NCBI GenBank assembly: GCA_964019695.1
Contig: OZ026518.1
Span: forward strand, 85,431,950 to 85,495,949
Direction of reading: 5' to 3'
Source of the DNA: Loripinus fragilis
Lineage: Eukaryota; Mollusca; Bivalvia; Lucinida; Lucinidae
DNA: 64,000 bases
The notes under the pieces are model-generated. The model was not told the DNA's origin, searched no databases, and was given only the letters and a program-made list of their open reading frames with translations. Below, piece by piece: positions 26,063 through 36,706 of the stretch. Made by a program: the position numbers and the translations under genes. Each line of letters opens with the position of its first letter. Within the stretch, counting starts at the first letter, position 1.

Positions 26063-26650
26063 AGCTTTAATCGGTGGTTTGGTGCCTGATGCTTATCGGT
26101 AGCTGGACCCACCATGGCTCGACTTGAGGTTTTCTTTAGCTCTGACTATCAGTGAGTCATGAGCCATTTTCTTTGTTTCATCATGGTGTGTTAATTTGAT
26201 AAGAGTGTTTCTCCATGATGATACATTGGTTTAGTTAGAAGGCCCCCATGCGAGCTAAACATTTCTTGTACTTCAACAATAGCAGAATCTAGAGCGAAGA
26301 TTTGGTACCAGTAAAATGCATTTAAGCCCCCCCCCCCCAATGGCTTGGGCTGCTGTCCGTTCTAAGGCGGTGGTTCTGTTGTTGTTGACTTTTTGTTTAT
26401 TGTTACTCCCATTATGGGAGTCTGTATTTGTTCTATGTTTTGTTGCACGTTACTATATGTCCATTCTAGTATGCAATCATCTTGATGGGGAAGAGAGAGC
26501 TGGTTGCTTTGCTTAATTTGTCTTCCTGGTGTCTCGTAATGGTTGAGTGGCTATTCCTAGCGGTGCCATGGGGTTGTCTGCGGCTTGTGATTGTGGTATT
26601 TCCTGATCATACTCACTTACTTCTTTTGGTTGTATTTATGAGATTTCTAC
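26063..26650 (+). mobile_element. Retroelement 3' module following the RT-family relic (end of A plus module B)
   Basis: Sequence downstream of the relic's stop (ctttaatcggtgg, then gtgagtcatgagccattttc, gcagaatctagagcgaagat, a C tract at 26,326-26,338, ggcggtggttctgttgttgt, cctgatcatactcacttact) recurs in the same order at 37,926-38,484 and partly at 38,534-39,018. It therefore behaves as the 3' untranslated part of one retroelement. Peptides across 26,316-26,685 are read from this module. Confidence 0.75.
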
Positions 26651-26699
26651 AAATCTTTACTTCTTTACAAATCACCTTGATTTAGTTAGAGTTTTTTTT

Positions 26700-26995
26700 T
26701 TAAAACATGATCAAAATAACCACTATTGGGACCATATTGGTTTTGTTGACATCACTATTTGACACATTTTAACCTCCATTATGCCCTGGTGTCTCATAAA
26801 AGTTATAGTGTAATAGGACAGCAGCCTCAAGAAAAAGTGGAAAATCAATACTGTGCGACCCGATGTTCCAAACAAAATCAACTTGATCTGACACGCGCTT
26901 CGTGAAATGAACAAAAAAAGGTTTGCAAGATGGCTGTCGTGGTGGCCATAATGTTTGTATTGATTTAACAGTTTTAACTTCAATCTCCTTACTTG
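26700..26995. repeat. Detached units of the 145-bp array
   Basis: ggaccatattggttttgttg acatcactatttgacaca and tttgcaagatggctgtcgtg match units of the 23.2-25.6 kb array. They end immediately before the duplicated block at 27,001. Confidence 0.6.
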
Positions 26996-27000
26996 TAGCA

Positions 27001-27690
27001 TTCCACTAAATATTCATGAGGTGTGTCCACGCCCTCTTTTGGGAGAAGCTTATCGTTCGAAGAAATTTCCAGTGGATCATTTCATTGGTCATATATATCT
27101 TTGTTTTATAAGAAGTTGATAAAAGACCAGATATACTAAATCAAAATCAAGAGCGTTAAAACGTTTTATGCCAAAAGCTGGAGAAACTGAATTGAATTTT
27201 TAGGTCACCCCCTAAGATAAAAATCATCTCTTTATTTGCTTCAAGACTTGTGTGTATCCCCAGTTATTAATAGACCATTCCTTTGGAGATGGGAAATATG
27301 TTCTTAAAAGTGTATCCTTTGGAAGCAAAGACTGCACCAAAGAACTGAAACTAGAGTGTGCATATTTCCTGGGCCAGACTAGCTAGTTTCTGCCATTTAG
27401 GCTTCATCAGTGACCCTCTAATAGTTTCCAAGTTCCACAATGAAACCCATGATCCCAAAGGACAAGAAAATAAAATCTACACTATAGTGAAACCCGTATT
27501 TTTTACAACAGAATCTAAAAAAGTTAGGGCAGTTCTTTCAAATCAAGAAACGTTGGATAAATTCTCTGTGTAGATATTAAGAAGGACTGAGTATTTAACT
27601 CCTATTTAGCATTGTTGGTAATTGGGAAATATTTAGTGGAAAGCCTCCTAAAGGCAAAAAAACAGAGATTTCCAGTTTTCCAGATAAACT
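27001..27690. repeat. Dispersed repeat, copy 1 (sister at 30,228-30,700)
   Basis: gcattccactaaatattcat, ttccagtggatcatttcatt, gttttataagaagttgataa, ggtcaccccctaagataaaa and agttagggcagttctttcaa recur in order in the sister copy. Relative to the sister, copy 1 has about 200 extra bases (about 27,292-27,495). Those extra bases are the reverse complement of 48,890-49,095. Confidence 0.85.
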
Positions 27691-28025
27691 TCTGAGAAAT
27701 AGATTTTCGAGTATGTGTTTGTAGGTAGGAGGTAGATTTAACACAAATGGATGCTTTTTGATGGTAATTGTGTGAAATTTAGCAAAACAGGCCATTTTTA
27801 ATCAGGATCAGCATGCATATCTGTCATGTGTAGATTGATGTCAAACTAATGTGACATACATAAAACCTGACTGTCACTCGGTCTCATTGGTAAACTAGTT
27901 CTGGTGAAACAACCCACAGTTCCTATTATGTCATTAAATCAGAATTTAACAAATAACATGCCTCATGTGGATGCTTCTGGGAGAAACCTAGAATTTTCTC
28001 ACTTGTTGGCCAATAGCCCATCTAT

Positions 28026-28264
28026 CCCGGAGCTGATGAAAAAATTTTGATGCTCAACTCAACAGAGCATGAGATTGGAACTGTTCTTAAAACTTAAATA
28101 CTGACCAGCAAAGATTTTTTCCTGCTTTCAATCACTCAGATGTTGTATTAATCATGCTCATAAATGTTAAAATGCCATTAATTATTGACATTTTACCATT
28201 ATGAGGATGACATATTTCATGCACACTTGAGTTGAGCATGAAAAAGTTTTAAAATACCTTGGGC
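28026..28264. mobile_element. Palindromic MITE, copy 1 (sister at 55,083-55,303)
   Basis: Ends cccggagctgatgaaaaaat and agttttaaaataccttggg are degenerate inverted repeats. Inside them, gatgctcaactcaacagagca pairs with cacttgagttgagcatg, and a central aatgccattaattattgacatt is also symmetric. The better-preserved sister copy shows gccccgagg/ccggggc ends. Non-coding. Confidence 0.7.
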
Positions 28265-28269
28265 TATAT

Positions 28270-30227
28270 TGTAGTAACACACACAAGCATAACTGGGAAT
28301 GGAGCCATTGCAGCCCACATCATCAACCATATTTTAAGGCTAAATGCTGACAATTAGTTTCTGGAATGTTTATTTATAAAATTTGATTCTGAGCCCATAA
28401 TACTGGTGTAATTGTGGTCCTGATGAAAAATTTCCAGCCGCACAGGTAGCAAACTTTTCTTTAACTTTCTTATATTTCACTCTTTAACGTTGCTTTGTGT
28501 ACAATTTCTAAATGCCCAGCTGCCTGTCCTTAAAATTGATCAGGGACAGCTTTCTGTTTCTTCTGTTCATTTAGGGCAGTATGTTTCTTTTGTTCTTGAT
28601 TTATGGCTCTAGAAATCCTTGATCCTCAATAAATTGGAGAGCCAAACCCTTTACACAATTTTCGATTTATATACAGCAGGGCAATGGATGGTGTTATGAG
28701 CTATACCATGTGGTCTCCTGGTGAAATTTCTCGAACAAGTAAGGGATTTTGGTATGAATCTTTTCAATAAAGAATTGGTTACACCCTTCAGTTTCGGCAA
28801 TTTTGTGTTAATTTTGGCTTCTTCAGTGATAGTGAAACTCTGTCGAGGATTTATACATTTGCATTTCAAGTTATGAAAGCGCTCTAAAGATCAATTGAAA
28901 AATTGTGCTGTATTTTCTGTTTCTCATTAGAAACTGTCCAAGACTGTGAACTAACTGTGAGGTATCCCATGTTTTAGATAAATTTTCTAAGATTATAAGA
29001 AACATGATGTGTGTGAAGAAAAGGCCGCATGGGGCTCAACATTAGTTTCACTGTTGGCGTAAAAGCTCATTGCAGCCTTTGGGATGAAAATAAATCTGGG
29101 TCAGAAGTATTTTTCCAGCCCAGCACTTGCCAATTCAAAACAGCTCTGGTTGGCAGACCGTGTTCATAACCGATATTACAAGTGACTAGTCTTATCATTT
29201 ATTGGTAAAGCCCTCCCAAGAGTGCTGGCATTCAACGGCTGAAAAGTGTTTTTGCTTTGAACAGAGCTTCGATGTAGTCCATATGGTGCTCTTAGCTGGT
29301 TTCATTTTGTGTATCCCAACATAAGGCTTAAGCATTATGCTGTGATGGATAAGCCTGAACATTGACTGGCTTGTACAAATGTCTCCAAAATATATTTTCT
29401 GAACGTTTCATACCACTGTTATGATAAGATTGCAGTTCAGGTTTTTTTCAATTAAAATGCAAGTCAATCTTTTTGTAGAGTTTTTGGAAAGCTATTTCCT
29501 GTTAATGTTGTTTTCATTAGAAAATAGGGTTTGCTGTTCTTAAATCATCTGATCAGTTTATCTATCTCCAAAGACTATTTGATGCCATAATTGCAGCATT
29601 TTTTATCTACTTGTTAGTCATGATGTGTTAAAATAGTTAATACTTTTTGAAAGCTCGAACCGAGGCTCCTTGATTCTCCCGGTATAATAGTGCATATCAC
29701 ATTTGTGAGATGCTCCATTCCACATCACCTGACCCCAATAATTTGTTCAAGCCTGTTTTTTTTTCAACAAATATGCAAATTATGTTTGGTTTTGATATAA
29801 CAACAAGGAAAAGGGAAGTAAATCATATTGTAACACTAAATAGTATCAAACACAATTACCTCCCTGTCTTATATTACTGATATTGGGGGTCCGTCTATTA
29901 AATATAAGGAAATTCCATTTTCACAATTATACCCCTATGTTTATTGTGTTTTTATGACAAGAGACCTCACATGCATTGAATATAATGACAAGTAATTTCC
30001 TTTAGCTTTAGCAGTTGGAGTGCTGCAAGGTGATCACCTAGTACACATTTTCTAATATACAATTCACAACCTCCAGCTACAGGAATGGGGATGTAGTTGG
30101 TGTTGAGATAGAAATTTACAAATTACTAGGCCAAGTATAAAATCGAGTGCTAGGTCTTATTAGTGAGACAGAACCACATGATATACAGGTCAAATAAGAC
30201 GAATTGGAGAAAGAAAGAAATTAAGTA
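28270..30227. other. Stretch without recognised feature
   Basis: AT-rich DNA without a supported exon, TIR pair or array. The minus-strand frame at 28,651-28,869 has no recognisable domain or splice context. Confidence 0.4.
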
Positions 30228-30700
30228 TAGGTAGCATTCCACTAATTATTCATGAGGTGTGGCCACAACCTTTTTAGGGAGAAGCTTATCGTCAGAAGAA
30301 AATTCCAGTGGATCATTTCATTGGCCATATACCTTTGTTTTATAAGAAGTTGATAAAAGCCCAGATATACTAAATCAAAATCAAGAGTGTTTAAACGTTT
30401 TATGCCAAATCTGGAGAAAACTAATTAAATTTTTAGGTCACCCCCTATGATAAAAATCATCTCTTTATTTGCTTTGAGACTTGTGGGTTTACCCAGTTAT
30501 CGATAGGCCATTCATTAGGGAGATGGGAAACCTGTCTTTTTTACAATTGAAATCTAAAAAGTTAGGGCAGTTCTTTCAAATCGAAAAACGTTTTGATAAA
30601 TTCTATGTGTGAGTATTTAGGAAGGACTGTATATTTAGTTCCTATTTTGCATTGTCGGAAAAAGGGAAATAATAAGTGGAAAGCCTCCTATAGTCCCACA
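30228..30700. repeat. Dispersed repeat, copy 2 (sister at 27,001-27,690)
   Basis: Direct copy of 27,001-27,690 lacking the ~200-base segment. The junction lies near 30,530, where gatgggaaacctgtc is followed by tttttacaattgaaatctaa. A detached 145-bp-array unit (gatgactgccattatggatg) follows at about 30,760. Confidence 0.85.
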
Positions 30701-30939
30701 CAATGTTACCGTTTTATGAAATCAGCGGCTCTGGAGAAGAATAAGAGAAATTAGTTATAAGATGACTGCCATTATGGATGTTGTGACATCACCATAGTAA
30801 CAAATCTGAACCATCATGATGTCCAATAACCAACACGAATCTCTTCACACATTGAATTCCAAAATACAACGGCAAAGGCAGAAATATGATTACATCTGGT
30901 TTCTTTAAAAGTAGGGTAATGAAAATAAGCTATCACAAA

Positions 30940-31238
30940 TCATTTTGGAACAAACCACACAGCCTCCTGTTCTGTGTATGACCTTTTGCAAACGTTATAT
31001 GCGGGTTGGATGTGGATTGGGTGTCGTGCGGCGGTCTGCGTGCCTGGTTTTGGACCCAATCGCGGTTTGTGGCTGTGGTTTCCTCTTTGGTTGCACGACG
31101 GTGGGTCGGACCTCGGGCCCTGTGGCGCTCTGGCGTAGGGCTTTAATCGGTGGGTTGGTGCCTGATGCTTATCTGTGGCTGGACCCACCGTGGCTCAACT
31201 TGAGGTTTTCTTTAGCTCTGACTATCGGTGAGTCGTGG
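30940..31238 (+). pseudogene. A-to-G hypermutated copy of the retroelement C-terminal segment (module A)
   Basis: From about 30,996 this aligns without large gaps to 25,925-26,165 and 37,826-38,015. The translated block reads SACLVLDPIAVCGCGFLFGC where the sister at 37,827 reads CLVLNPITVYSYGFLFNC. Nearly every residue change is what A-to-G produces (N to D or G, T to A, Y to C, Q to R, D to G, M to V). Hand alignment to the 25.9-kb copy gave about 30 A-to-G and about 2 G-to-A differences, mostly between 31,000 and 31,165. A 1-base deletion and the changes remove the ordinary TAA stop, which is why a 110-residue frame (30,945-31,277) appears; it is not a gene. The match ends near the LTR-like repeat. 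Confidence 0.75.
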
Positions 31239-31760
31239 TATAAAATAGTCACTGGTTTCATCTGTGAGGGTTCATAATAATTGTGAATTGCCTGTGGGTA
31301 TTTACAATATTTGTGAATGCTTGGTTTGGGGTAGGACGCAGGTGTTCAGCCAGGTGCGGTGTTGACATCTGTGAATGACATGTTTATGTTTTTTATAGGG
31401 AATTCTGACACCAGTTTGTTATTGTTTCTCAAATGTCATATTTATTGGCCTGTCAATTCTGATGGGATGTGTTAACACTTTCAAAAGCTCATGATGACAG
31501 ATGTTACTTAGTTTAGTAAAATTACATAAGCCCAATAAATAGATCATGTCAATTCTGACATTGATTGGCAGGATTGTGCAATACATTTAATCTTATGACC
31601 TTTGGGGGATTGCGTAACTGGTGTGACTATGAGTCACTTTTGTATCTTCGGATTGGTTGATATAAATGGAAGCTTACCTATGTAGAGGGCGCTATATAGT
31701 AAACTTGAAATATGATTGGTTAGTGATGATGTCATTAGGGGACGTTGTGGTCAGCTTCTA

Positions 31761-32748
31761 TAGTCCGACCAGTTAAGAGAGACTGGGCGGTTCTTAGTAA
31801 AAACACACCCGTGGACATTTCCATTTGAAAATCGGTAAGGCAGAGTGTATTTATTCACCTGTGAAACGCTTTACCGCTGTATACCTGTATATACCTGTAG
31901 TAGTTATGAGCCCATTGTGAGAAAAGGGCATCTCGAATTAATTTGGATAACAAGAAGACTGACTAGTCTAGATATATGCGCTGTGACAATGTTTCGAAAT
32001 TTTATCTATTCAAATTATAATACTGAATAAGAAAGTAAAATAATGGTCCGCAATGAAAAATTAATACTATAAATTAATCAGCACACAAGATGATAGCTCT
32101 TTTTACATCGGCGTGTGGCGAAGGCTCTGAGGAGCCTGCATGTACACATGACCTCGTCAGGGCTTTCGCTTCTCGCATAAACAAAGTATGAAAGTTGAAG
32201 AAGACTCCGAACAACTTTAGACATCTAGTCTCTCTGGACACGCCAGAATTAGCGATTATTAGAGGTTAAGACCAAATCTCATGTTTGTATGCCCTTTTCT
32301 CATGATCCAGATACTTAACCCTTACCCATCATCATCATCTTCAGTAATTGCCTCCCTCAGTACTTGAGTATTCTCGCAATGTGGTGGAGGATGCCCACGC
32401 TCCACGGATAAAAGAATTCTAATTGGCGATTTATTATTAATGTATCAGGCTTTAAAATCAAACCAGTTTTGCTAGAATTTGAAGAAAGTGCAAACCTACC
32501 CTCCCCCAAAACTTTCACAACATATCATCCCGGAAAATCATCACCAGCAGCATACTTAAGATCAACGTTTACATGGCCTAGCATGCTTAGGTATAAAGTT
32601 GGTCACCCTTGTCGTCTGCCCTTCAGTTGGTTGCACGAGTAAAGCGTACATAGGCTATTACACCCAATTAACTGTCGACTAGTCTTATTTGACAGTGTAT
32701 GACAGCGCTCTGTCTGACACGCCCAGTCTCTGTTAACTGGTCGCACAA
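31761..32748. mobile_element. 988-bp non-autonomous TIR element with TA target duplication
   Basis: The left end tagtccgaccagttaagaga..gactgggcgg and right end cgcccagtctctgttaactg..gtcgcacaa are inverted repeats of about 25 bp. TA (possibly TAT) flanks both sides. The second LTR-like repeat at 37,627-37,640 has the empty site cttctatcacgtgac, so both boundaries are shown directly by comparison. No transposase frame was seen. The same family forms the split element at 14,952-22,582 in the opposite orientation. TA duplication fits several superfamilies, so none is assigned. Confidence 0.92.
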
Positions 32749-32766
32749 TATCACGTGACTTCATGG

Positions 32767-32774
32767 TATATAAG
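32767..32774 (+). promoter_or_regulatory. TATA box in the 5' LTR-like repeat
   Basis: TATATAAG, 17 bases after the CACGTG motif at the MITE target site, followed about 110 bases later by AATAAA (32,884-32,889). The order TATA then polyadenylation signal inside a terminal repeat is what an LTR U3-R arrangement would show. The same pair occurs at 37,649 and 37,766. Confidence 0.6.
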
Positions 32775-33214
32775 ATGAAACCCAGTGGCAGAGCTTTAGA
32801 CTTTGGTTAGACTTTATAGAGATTTCGGAACTTTGGGTTATAGTTAGTTTGTAGAAGTATTTTAGTTGGACTTAAGAAGATTTAATAAAATTATAAAATT
32901 GTGAAAGTTGTTGGTGAAATTTACAAGACTTAGAAATTCTAAGGAGACTTTGAAAACACAACGCGAACTTGAAGATTAGAATCAACTACTACCTTACATC
33001 TGGGACGTTTTTGGTGCCTACTAGACCAGGATATTGAACTTTGTTTTCGTGGACACATTTTGAAGAACAGAGAAGAACAGGAACAGTTTGTGAACATATT
33101 GTGATTGAAGAAATAGTGAACTAGTGATTGGTGGATTTTTCTTGACACGGTAGGACTTGTCATTTTATTCTTATTTAAGTAACAGTCAGCTAACCATTTT
33201 TAAAATCAATAACT

Positions 33215-33466
33215 ATGGCAGTTTTGAATGACGCTGGTGCTAAGAATGTGTTTAAGCATTTGGCTTGGGAAATAACCAAGATCTCATTTGCATTTTATGC
33301 ACAGACTATCTCACAGACTGTGCAATGTTTTGATGATAATCCAAAGTGTTTCAGAGATTTGGTAATTCAAATGAAACTTGGCTCTCTGTTGGCGTATAGT
33401 TTGAGACACACTTTTGTTGGTAGATTTTCATGTAGATATGGAAATAAAGTTTCTTTTCATTTTTAG
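33215..33466 (+). CDS. 83-residue ORF downstream of the LTR-like promoter; unknown
   Basis: The first good ATG after the predicted start region (context aactATGGCA) opens MAVLNDAGAKNVFKHLAWEI and continues through FYAQTISQTVQCFDDNPKCF to a TAG, 83 codons. I do not recognise it. A possible splice donor (ttgttggtagat) lies at about codon 67, so the true product could be the first 67 residues joined to later exons. Composition is balanced, unlike the surrounding T-rich DNA, which mildly favours real coding. It sits about 440 bases after TATATAAG. No signal peptide or transmembrane segment is evident. It could equally be a chance frame in a transposon leader. Confidence 0.35.
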   Translation: MAVLNDAGAKNVFKHLAWEITKISFAFYAQTISQTVQCFDDNPKCFRDLVIQMKLGSLLAYSLRHTFVGRFSCRYGNKVSFHF

Positions 33467-33542
33467 TTTTTATGTCTGCATTTTTATTTATTTTTAATGA
33501 AAAATTCATAGGAGAAAGATTATAATTTAATGGAAATTATGG

Positions 33543-34235
33543 ATTAAGCTAAATTATTTTTGAAGAGTTTTCTAAATTTGTCTAGGATTTCAGTAATAAT
33601 TCTATATTGTGGGAGTGTCTTCAGGCATAATTCAGATGTTTTGTCATATTGTAGATGACGTGGGGTGTTATGGAGGATTTAATTTTCTCCCCTTTATTTT
33701 ATTATTTGTGGTACCATGTGGTACGTATCTGAATTATGATGAAGACGTTGACATTTTAGTAGAGTTTTACTTTATGTTTATGTAATTGGAATTGATAGGG
33801 TTTTAATGTATTTCATTGATGATTGTTTTTAACGCCTAAGTTTTAATTCATGTTTAAAATTTATTTGAGAGAGTATAAAAAATGATTTGTTTTTCTTTTT
33901 AAAGACAAGCTAATTTTGAAAGTCTTCTGAAAATGTTGAAGATTTAATGAGTGCAAAACGTGAGGTAGATCTATAGATTGAGAATATCTTCGGTCATGGT
34001 TTGGGTGTTTGTCATATTGTATATGGCGTTTGGGGTGGTTATAGAAGAGCTTTGCCCTTCTCCCCTTTTATTTTTATGTATGGTACCATTTGGTATGTAT
34101 CTGGATTATGATGAAGACATTGGCATTTTGGTGGAGCTTGCATTATGTTTTGTTAATCAGAATTTAATGGTTTTATAATTAGTAAGGTGTTTGAGTATTT
34201 AAATAATGCAGTAGGATTTTTTTTCTTCAGTATTG
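33543..34235 (+). repeat. ~365-bp tandem duplication with a conserved YxDYDED-like frame
   Basis: 33,543-33,870 and 33,905-34,235 are diverged direct copies. Shared landmarks are gtcatattgta, ctcccctttatttt, gtaccat.tggta and tatgatgaagac. Both copies keep an open plus-strand frame across the best-conserved part: VPCGTYLNYDEDVDILVE in the first and VPFGMYLDYDEDIGILVE in the second. Differences there are largely conservative. Either a short coding exon was duplicated or the match is chance frame retention. Confidence 0.6.
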
Positions 34236-35242
34236 TATGCAATTAAAAATTATTAATTTTGTAAGGTCTTCATTGTGGATCAAACTGTGATCCATGTGTG
34301 AATGAATTTTGGGTTGTAAGGGTGTTGTATGTTTCCCTAACCCATGAGAGATTCTGATATTCACACTGCTTCATTGTCTGATAGATTTTTGAGGGTTTTC
34401 TAAAACTGATCAATAGATATTTTTGTATTTTGTATTTTTTATTGAGAAGATGGATTTTTAATGGATAAGATTCACAGCAGTGATTTGGTTTTTAGTTTTG
34501 TTAGACCAAGATTCAGTTTGTTTGAGTCTTGAAATGACCGGATTGAATATATTGACTATGTTTTTTGGATATTGATTAGAGTTGTGGAAAGACTTAAGGT
34601 CTTTGATGATTTAGAAAAGCTATTTTGTTTAGCTTGCGAGATGATTTTCCTTGTGCTGGGATGAGGAGGCGATGACCCAAGTTTACAGTTGGTAAATGTA
34701 AAGAGAACTTGCTTGGGATCATGATGTAAGAGCAATTTGTATATGTGGCTTTTATTGTAAAAGTCTTCAAGTTATTTTACTTGCAAGTTGCTAGGTAGGT
34801 GGTTTACGCTACCAGTTTATGGATCTTATGTAGTGTTGTTGTAACGGTGGTTACAACGTGGTTAAGCATTCTTATTTTGTTTAAGGTATCAATAAGCTGT
34901 TCCTCTTGTTTTGAAATGCATGAGATCATAATGTGTTTGAACCCTCGATTGCCAATTGTAGAGTTTGTACACTAAGGTGTGTGGATTATTGGAACTTCTG
35001 ATGGTTGTTATTTACCATTGTTTGCCAAGATAAGTTAGGCATTCAAGTGGAGTTGTATCCACCCTTGATGTGATAAGAATGAATATGACTTGTGGGGCTG
35101 CAAATGGTTATTAGTGTTTATCCCTATGTTGTGAGAAAAGGTTAGAGGTCATATTCGGGATGCTTGGGGTTCACTGTTTAAAATGAGCAATATAACACAC
35201 TTTTCTCTTTGGGAAAATTTTACATCTAATTTCCCTTAACAG

Positions 35243-35480
35243 CAGTTCAATTTCTATTTGGTCATTTGTTGTAATGATTTTTGGCACGTGTGTTTTTATT
35301 TCGATACTGCTTTTCATGTATAAGAAATGCTTTAATGAGAAGGTGAAAGTATTTTTTGGTAAGAGGTTAGCTGATTGTTGTGGCAATAAGAATTTTGTGA
35401 CGAGTTCCTTGTCAGTTGTTAAGAATGGGTTGGTGTCATCGGAATATGACGAGATTGTTAGGAGCAAATCGGGAAGGTAA
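35243..35480 (+). CDS. Exon-like frame with a membrane-spanning segment and basic tail; unknown
   Basis: A good splice-acceptor context (tttcccttaacag, ending 35,242) is followed by an open frame. It reads SISIWSFVVMIFGTCVFISI, then LLFMYKKCFNEKVKVFFGKR, a hydrophobic stretch of about 22 residues followed at once by lysines. That is the pattern of a single-pass membrane anchor with a cytoplasmic basic stop-transfer, then a Ser/Val/Lys tail ending VRSKSGR before TAA at 35,478-35,480. The last codons (gggaaggtaacc) also form a possible splice donor. I do not recognise a family and see no matching ectodomain exon nearby. It lies in the interior of the LTR-like element. Confidence 0.3.
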
Positions 35481-36082
35481 CCTACTTCCGCACCAGACCA
35501 GAAGGAAGCGAAGGTGTTATTGGCTTCGTTGGAGAATATGAAGAAATAAGATGTCTTTTAGGAGAGAGATGGCCATGAATAACATGGAGACAATATAACT
35601 TAAAGTGTACACAAAACTTACTATGAGTCCATGGTAGTGCCATGGTGAAGATATGATGATACCGAGATATGTAAATAGTTATTGATCATGTATGTAAGTC
35701 CAGTCATTTAATATGAAGTTTGGTGGCTGGTGAAGATATAAATATGCTAACTATGATGTGTACAAAAATATGCACTGTAAAGACTGATTAAAAGGATGTA
35801 TATGACTTGAGATGTATAAGAAGGAATACAGTAAGGTACCTTTTCACCTCAAGTATCATCGAGTTTATATGAAACATATTGACCTTTAAAATCCAACCAG
35901 TTTCCAAAGTGATGACAGATAACAGGTCAAGTCAAGATTTTGTTTGACAGCTTTGAAAAGGTGACCTTTAATGTCAAACAATTGATGACATTTATACATA
36001 GTGAACTTTTGAAAACAACAGCTAATAAATTTTGGATTTTATACATTACTTACCAGTCAGTTATTCCAAACAAGAAATTTAA

Positions 36083-36360
36083 CATTATACAGTTATAGAT
36101 AAGCTATACAACATTCAGCAACTAAAAGAGTGGACAGCAGACAAAATTCTCGTACTGGATATCAGCAAAGCAATTAAACTTTTGAGCGAAATTGAACAGA
36201 GTTTAGACGACACCATAATTTGGAAATTTCAAGCAGAGAACAATATTCATTTGAAATATACTCCTATGGAGGAACCAACTGAATGTAACAGACAGGAGGA
36301 TAACAACTTTGTATTTTACCATGGAACTGGGGAGCAGGATGATCCAATACAGATAGACTA
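36083..36360 (+). CDS. Acidic open frame lacking an early ATG; possible terminal exon, unknown
   Basis: The frame is open from just after a TAA at 36,080-36,082 to a TAG at 36,358-36,360, about 92 codons, reading VIDKLYNIQQLKEWTADKIL, LDISKAIKLLSEIEQSLDDT, IIWKFQAENNIHLKYTPMEE and ending YHGTGEQDDPIQID. Balanced charged composition and no early methionine suggest a coding exon entered by splicing (possible acceptors catta-tacag at 36,091 or ttatag at 36,095). Helical, soluble, cytoplasmic-type sequence. The phase does not match a splice from 35,477, so the two frames are not simply joined. No family recognised. Confidence 0.35.
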
Positions 36361-36394
36361 GCAGTAGAGGAGTGAAGATGAACTTTATTGTATA

Positions 36395-36706
36395 TTGACT
36401 GTATTACTTGATGGACGGAGAATAGGATTATTATATGTGTGGTGCATGTTTTTGATTTTGTATATGAGATTTTATGCATGGTGGGGTCTTCAAAGCAATT
36501 GTCTGCTTTGTGGTCTGATCAACCATATTGTAGGCATTGGGCTGTTTCATGATGTGCTCCATTGGAAAAGCTTGGCATGCATATGTCTATCTCTGCAATC
36601 TGTAGGGAGGAATGTATATGTTAACTTGATGGGAAGATGCAGTGGAGTGACAGTTGATCCTATTGTGCATAAGATTCATAACGTGTGTATTTTATTTAAG
36701 ATTTGA
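36395..36706 (+). CDS. 103-codon hydrophobic ORF, doubtful
   Basis: The ATG frame opens MTVLLDGRRIGLLYVWCMFL and holds a hydrophobic stretch at residues 10-28. It is rich in Cys, Leu and Val as expected when a T+G-rich strand is read by chance. It follows the acidic frame by 34 bases and ends about 400 bases before the 3' repeat. No family or motif recognised; most likely not coding. Confidence 0.15.
   Translation: MTVLLDGRRIGLLYVWCMFLILYMRFYAWWGLQSNCLLCGLINHIVGIGLFHDVLHWKSLACICLSLQSVGRNVYVNLMGRCSGVTVDPIVHKIHNVCILFKI

Larger units (their letters stand above)
31239..32942 (+). repeat. LTR-like direct repeat, 5' copy (interrupted by a MITE)
   Basis: Starts tataaaatagtcactggttt and ends acttagaaattctaa. 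Without the 988-bp element at 31,761-32,748 and one TA it is about 714 bp and matches 37,112-37,824 at roughly 97% by eye. It carries TATATAAG at 32,767 and AATAAA at 32,884, spaced as a promoter and polyadenylation signal of an LTR would be. Ends are not the canonical TG..CA (a TG lies 1-3 bp upstream of each start), so 'LTR' is inference. Confidence 0.7.

Noticed and set aside
30945..31277. 110-residue plus-strand frame, apparently a neat small gene
   Set aside because: It is the hypermutated retroelement tail; loss of A-rich stop codons by A-to-G change plus a 1-base deletion explains its length.
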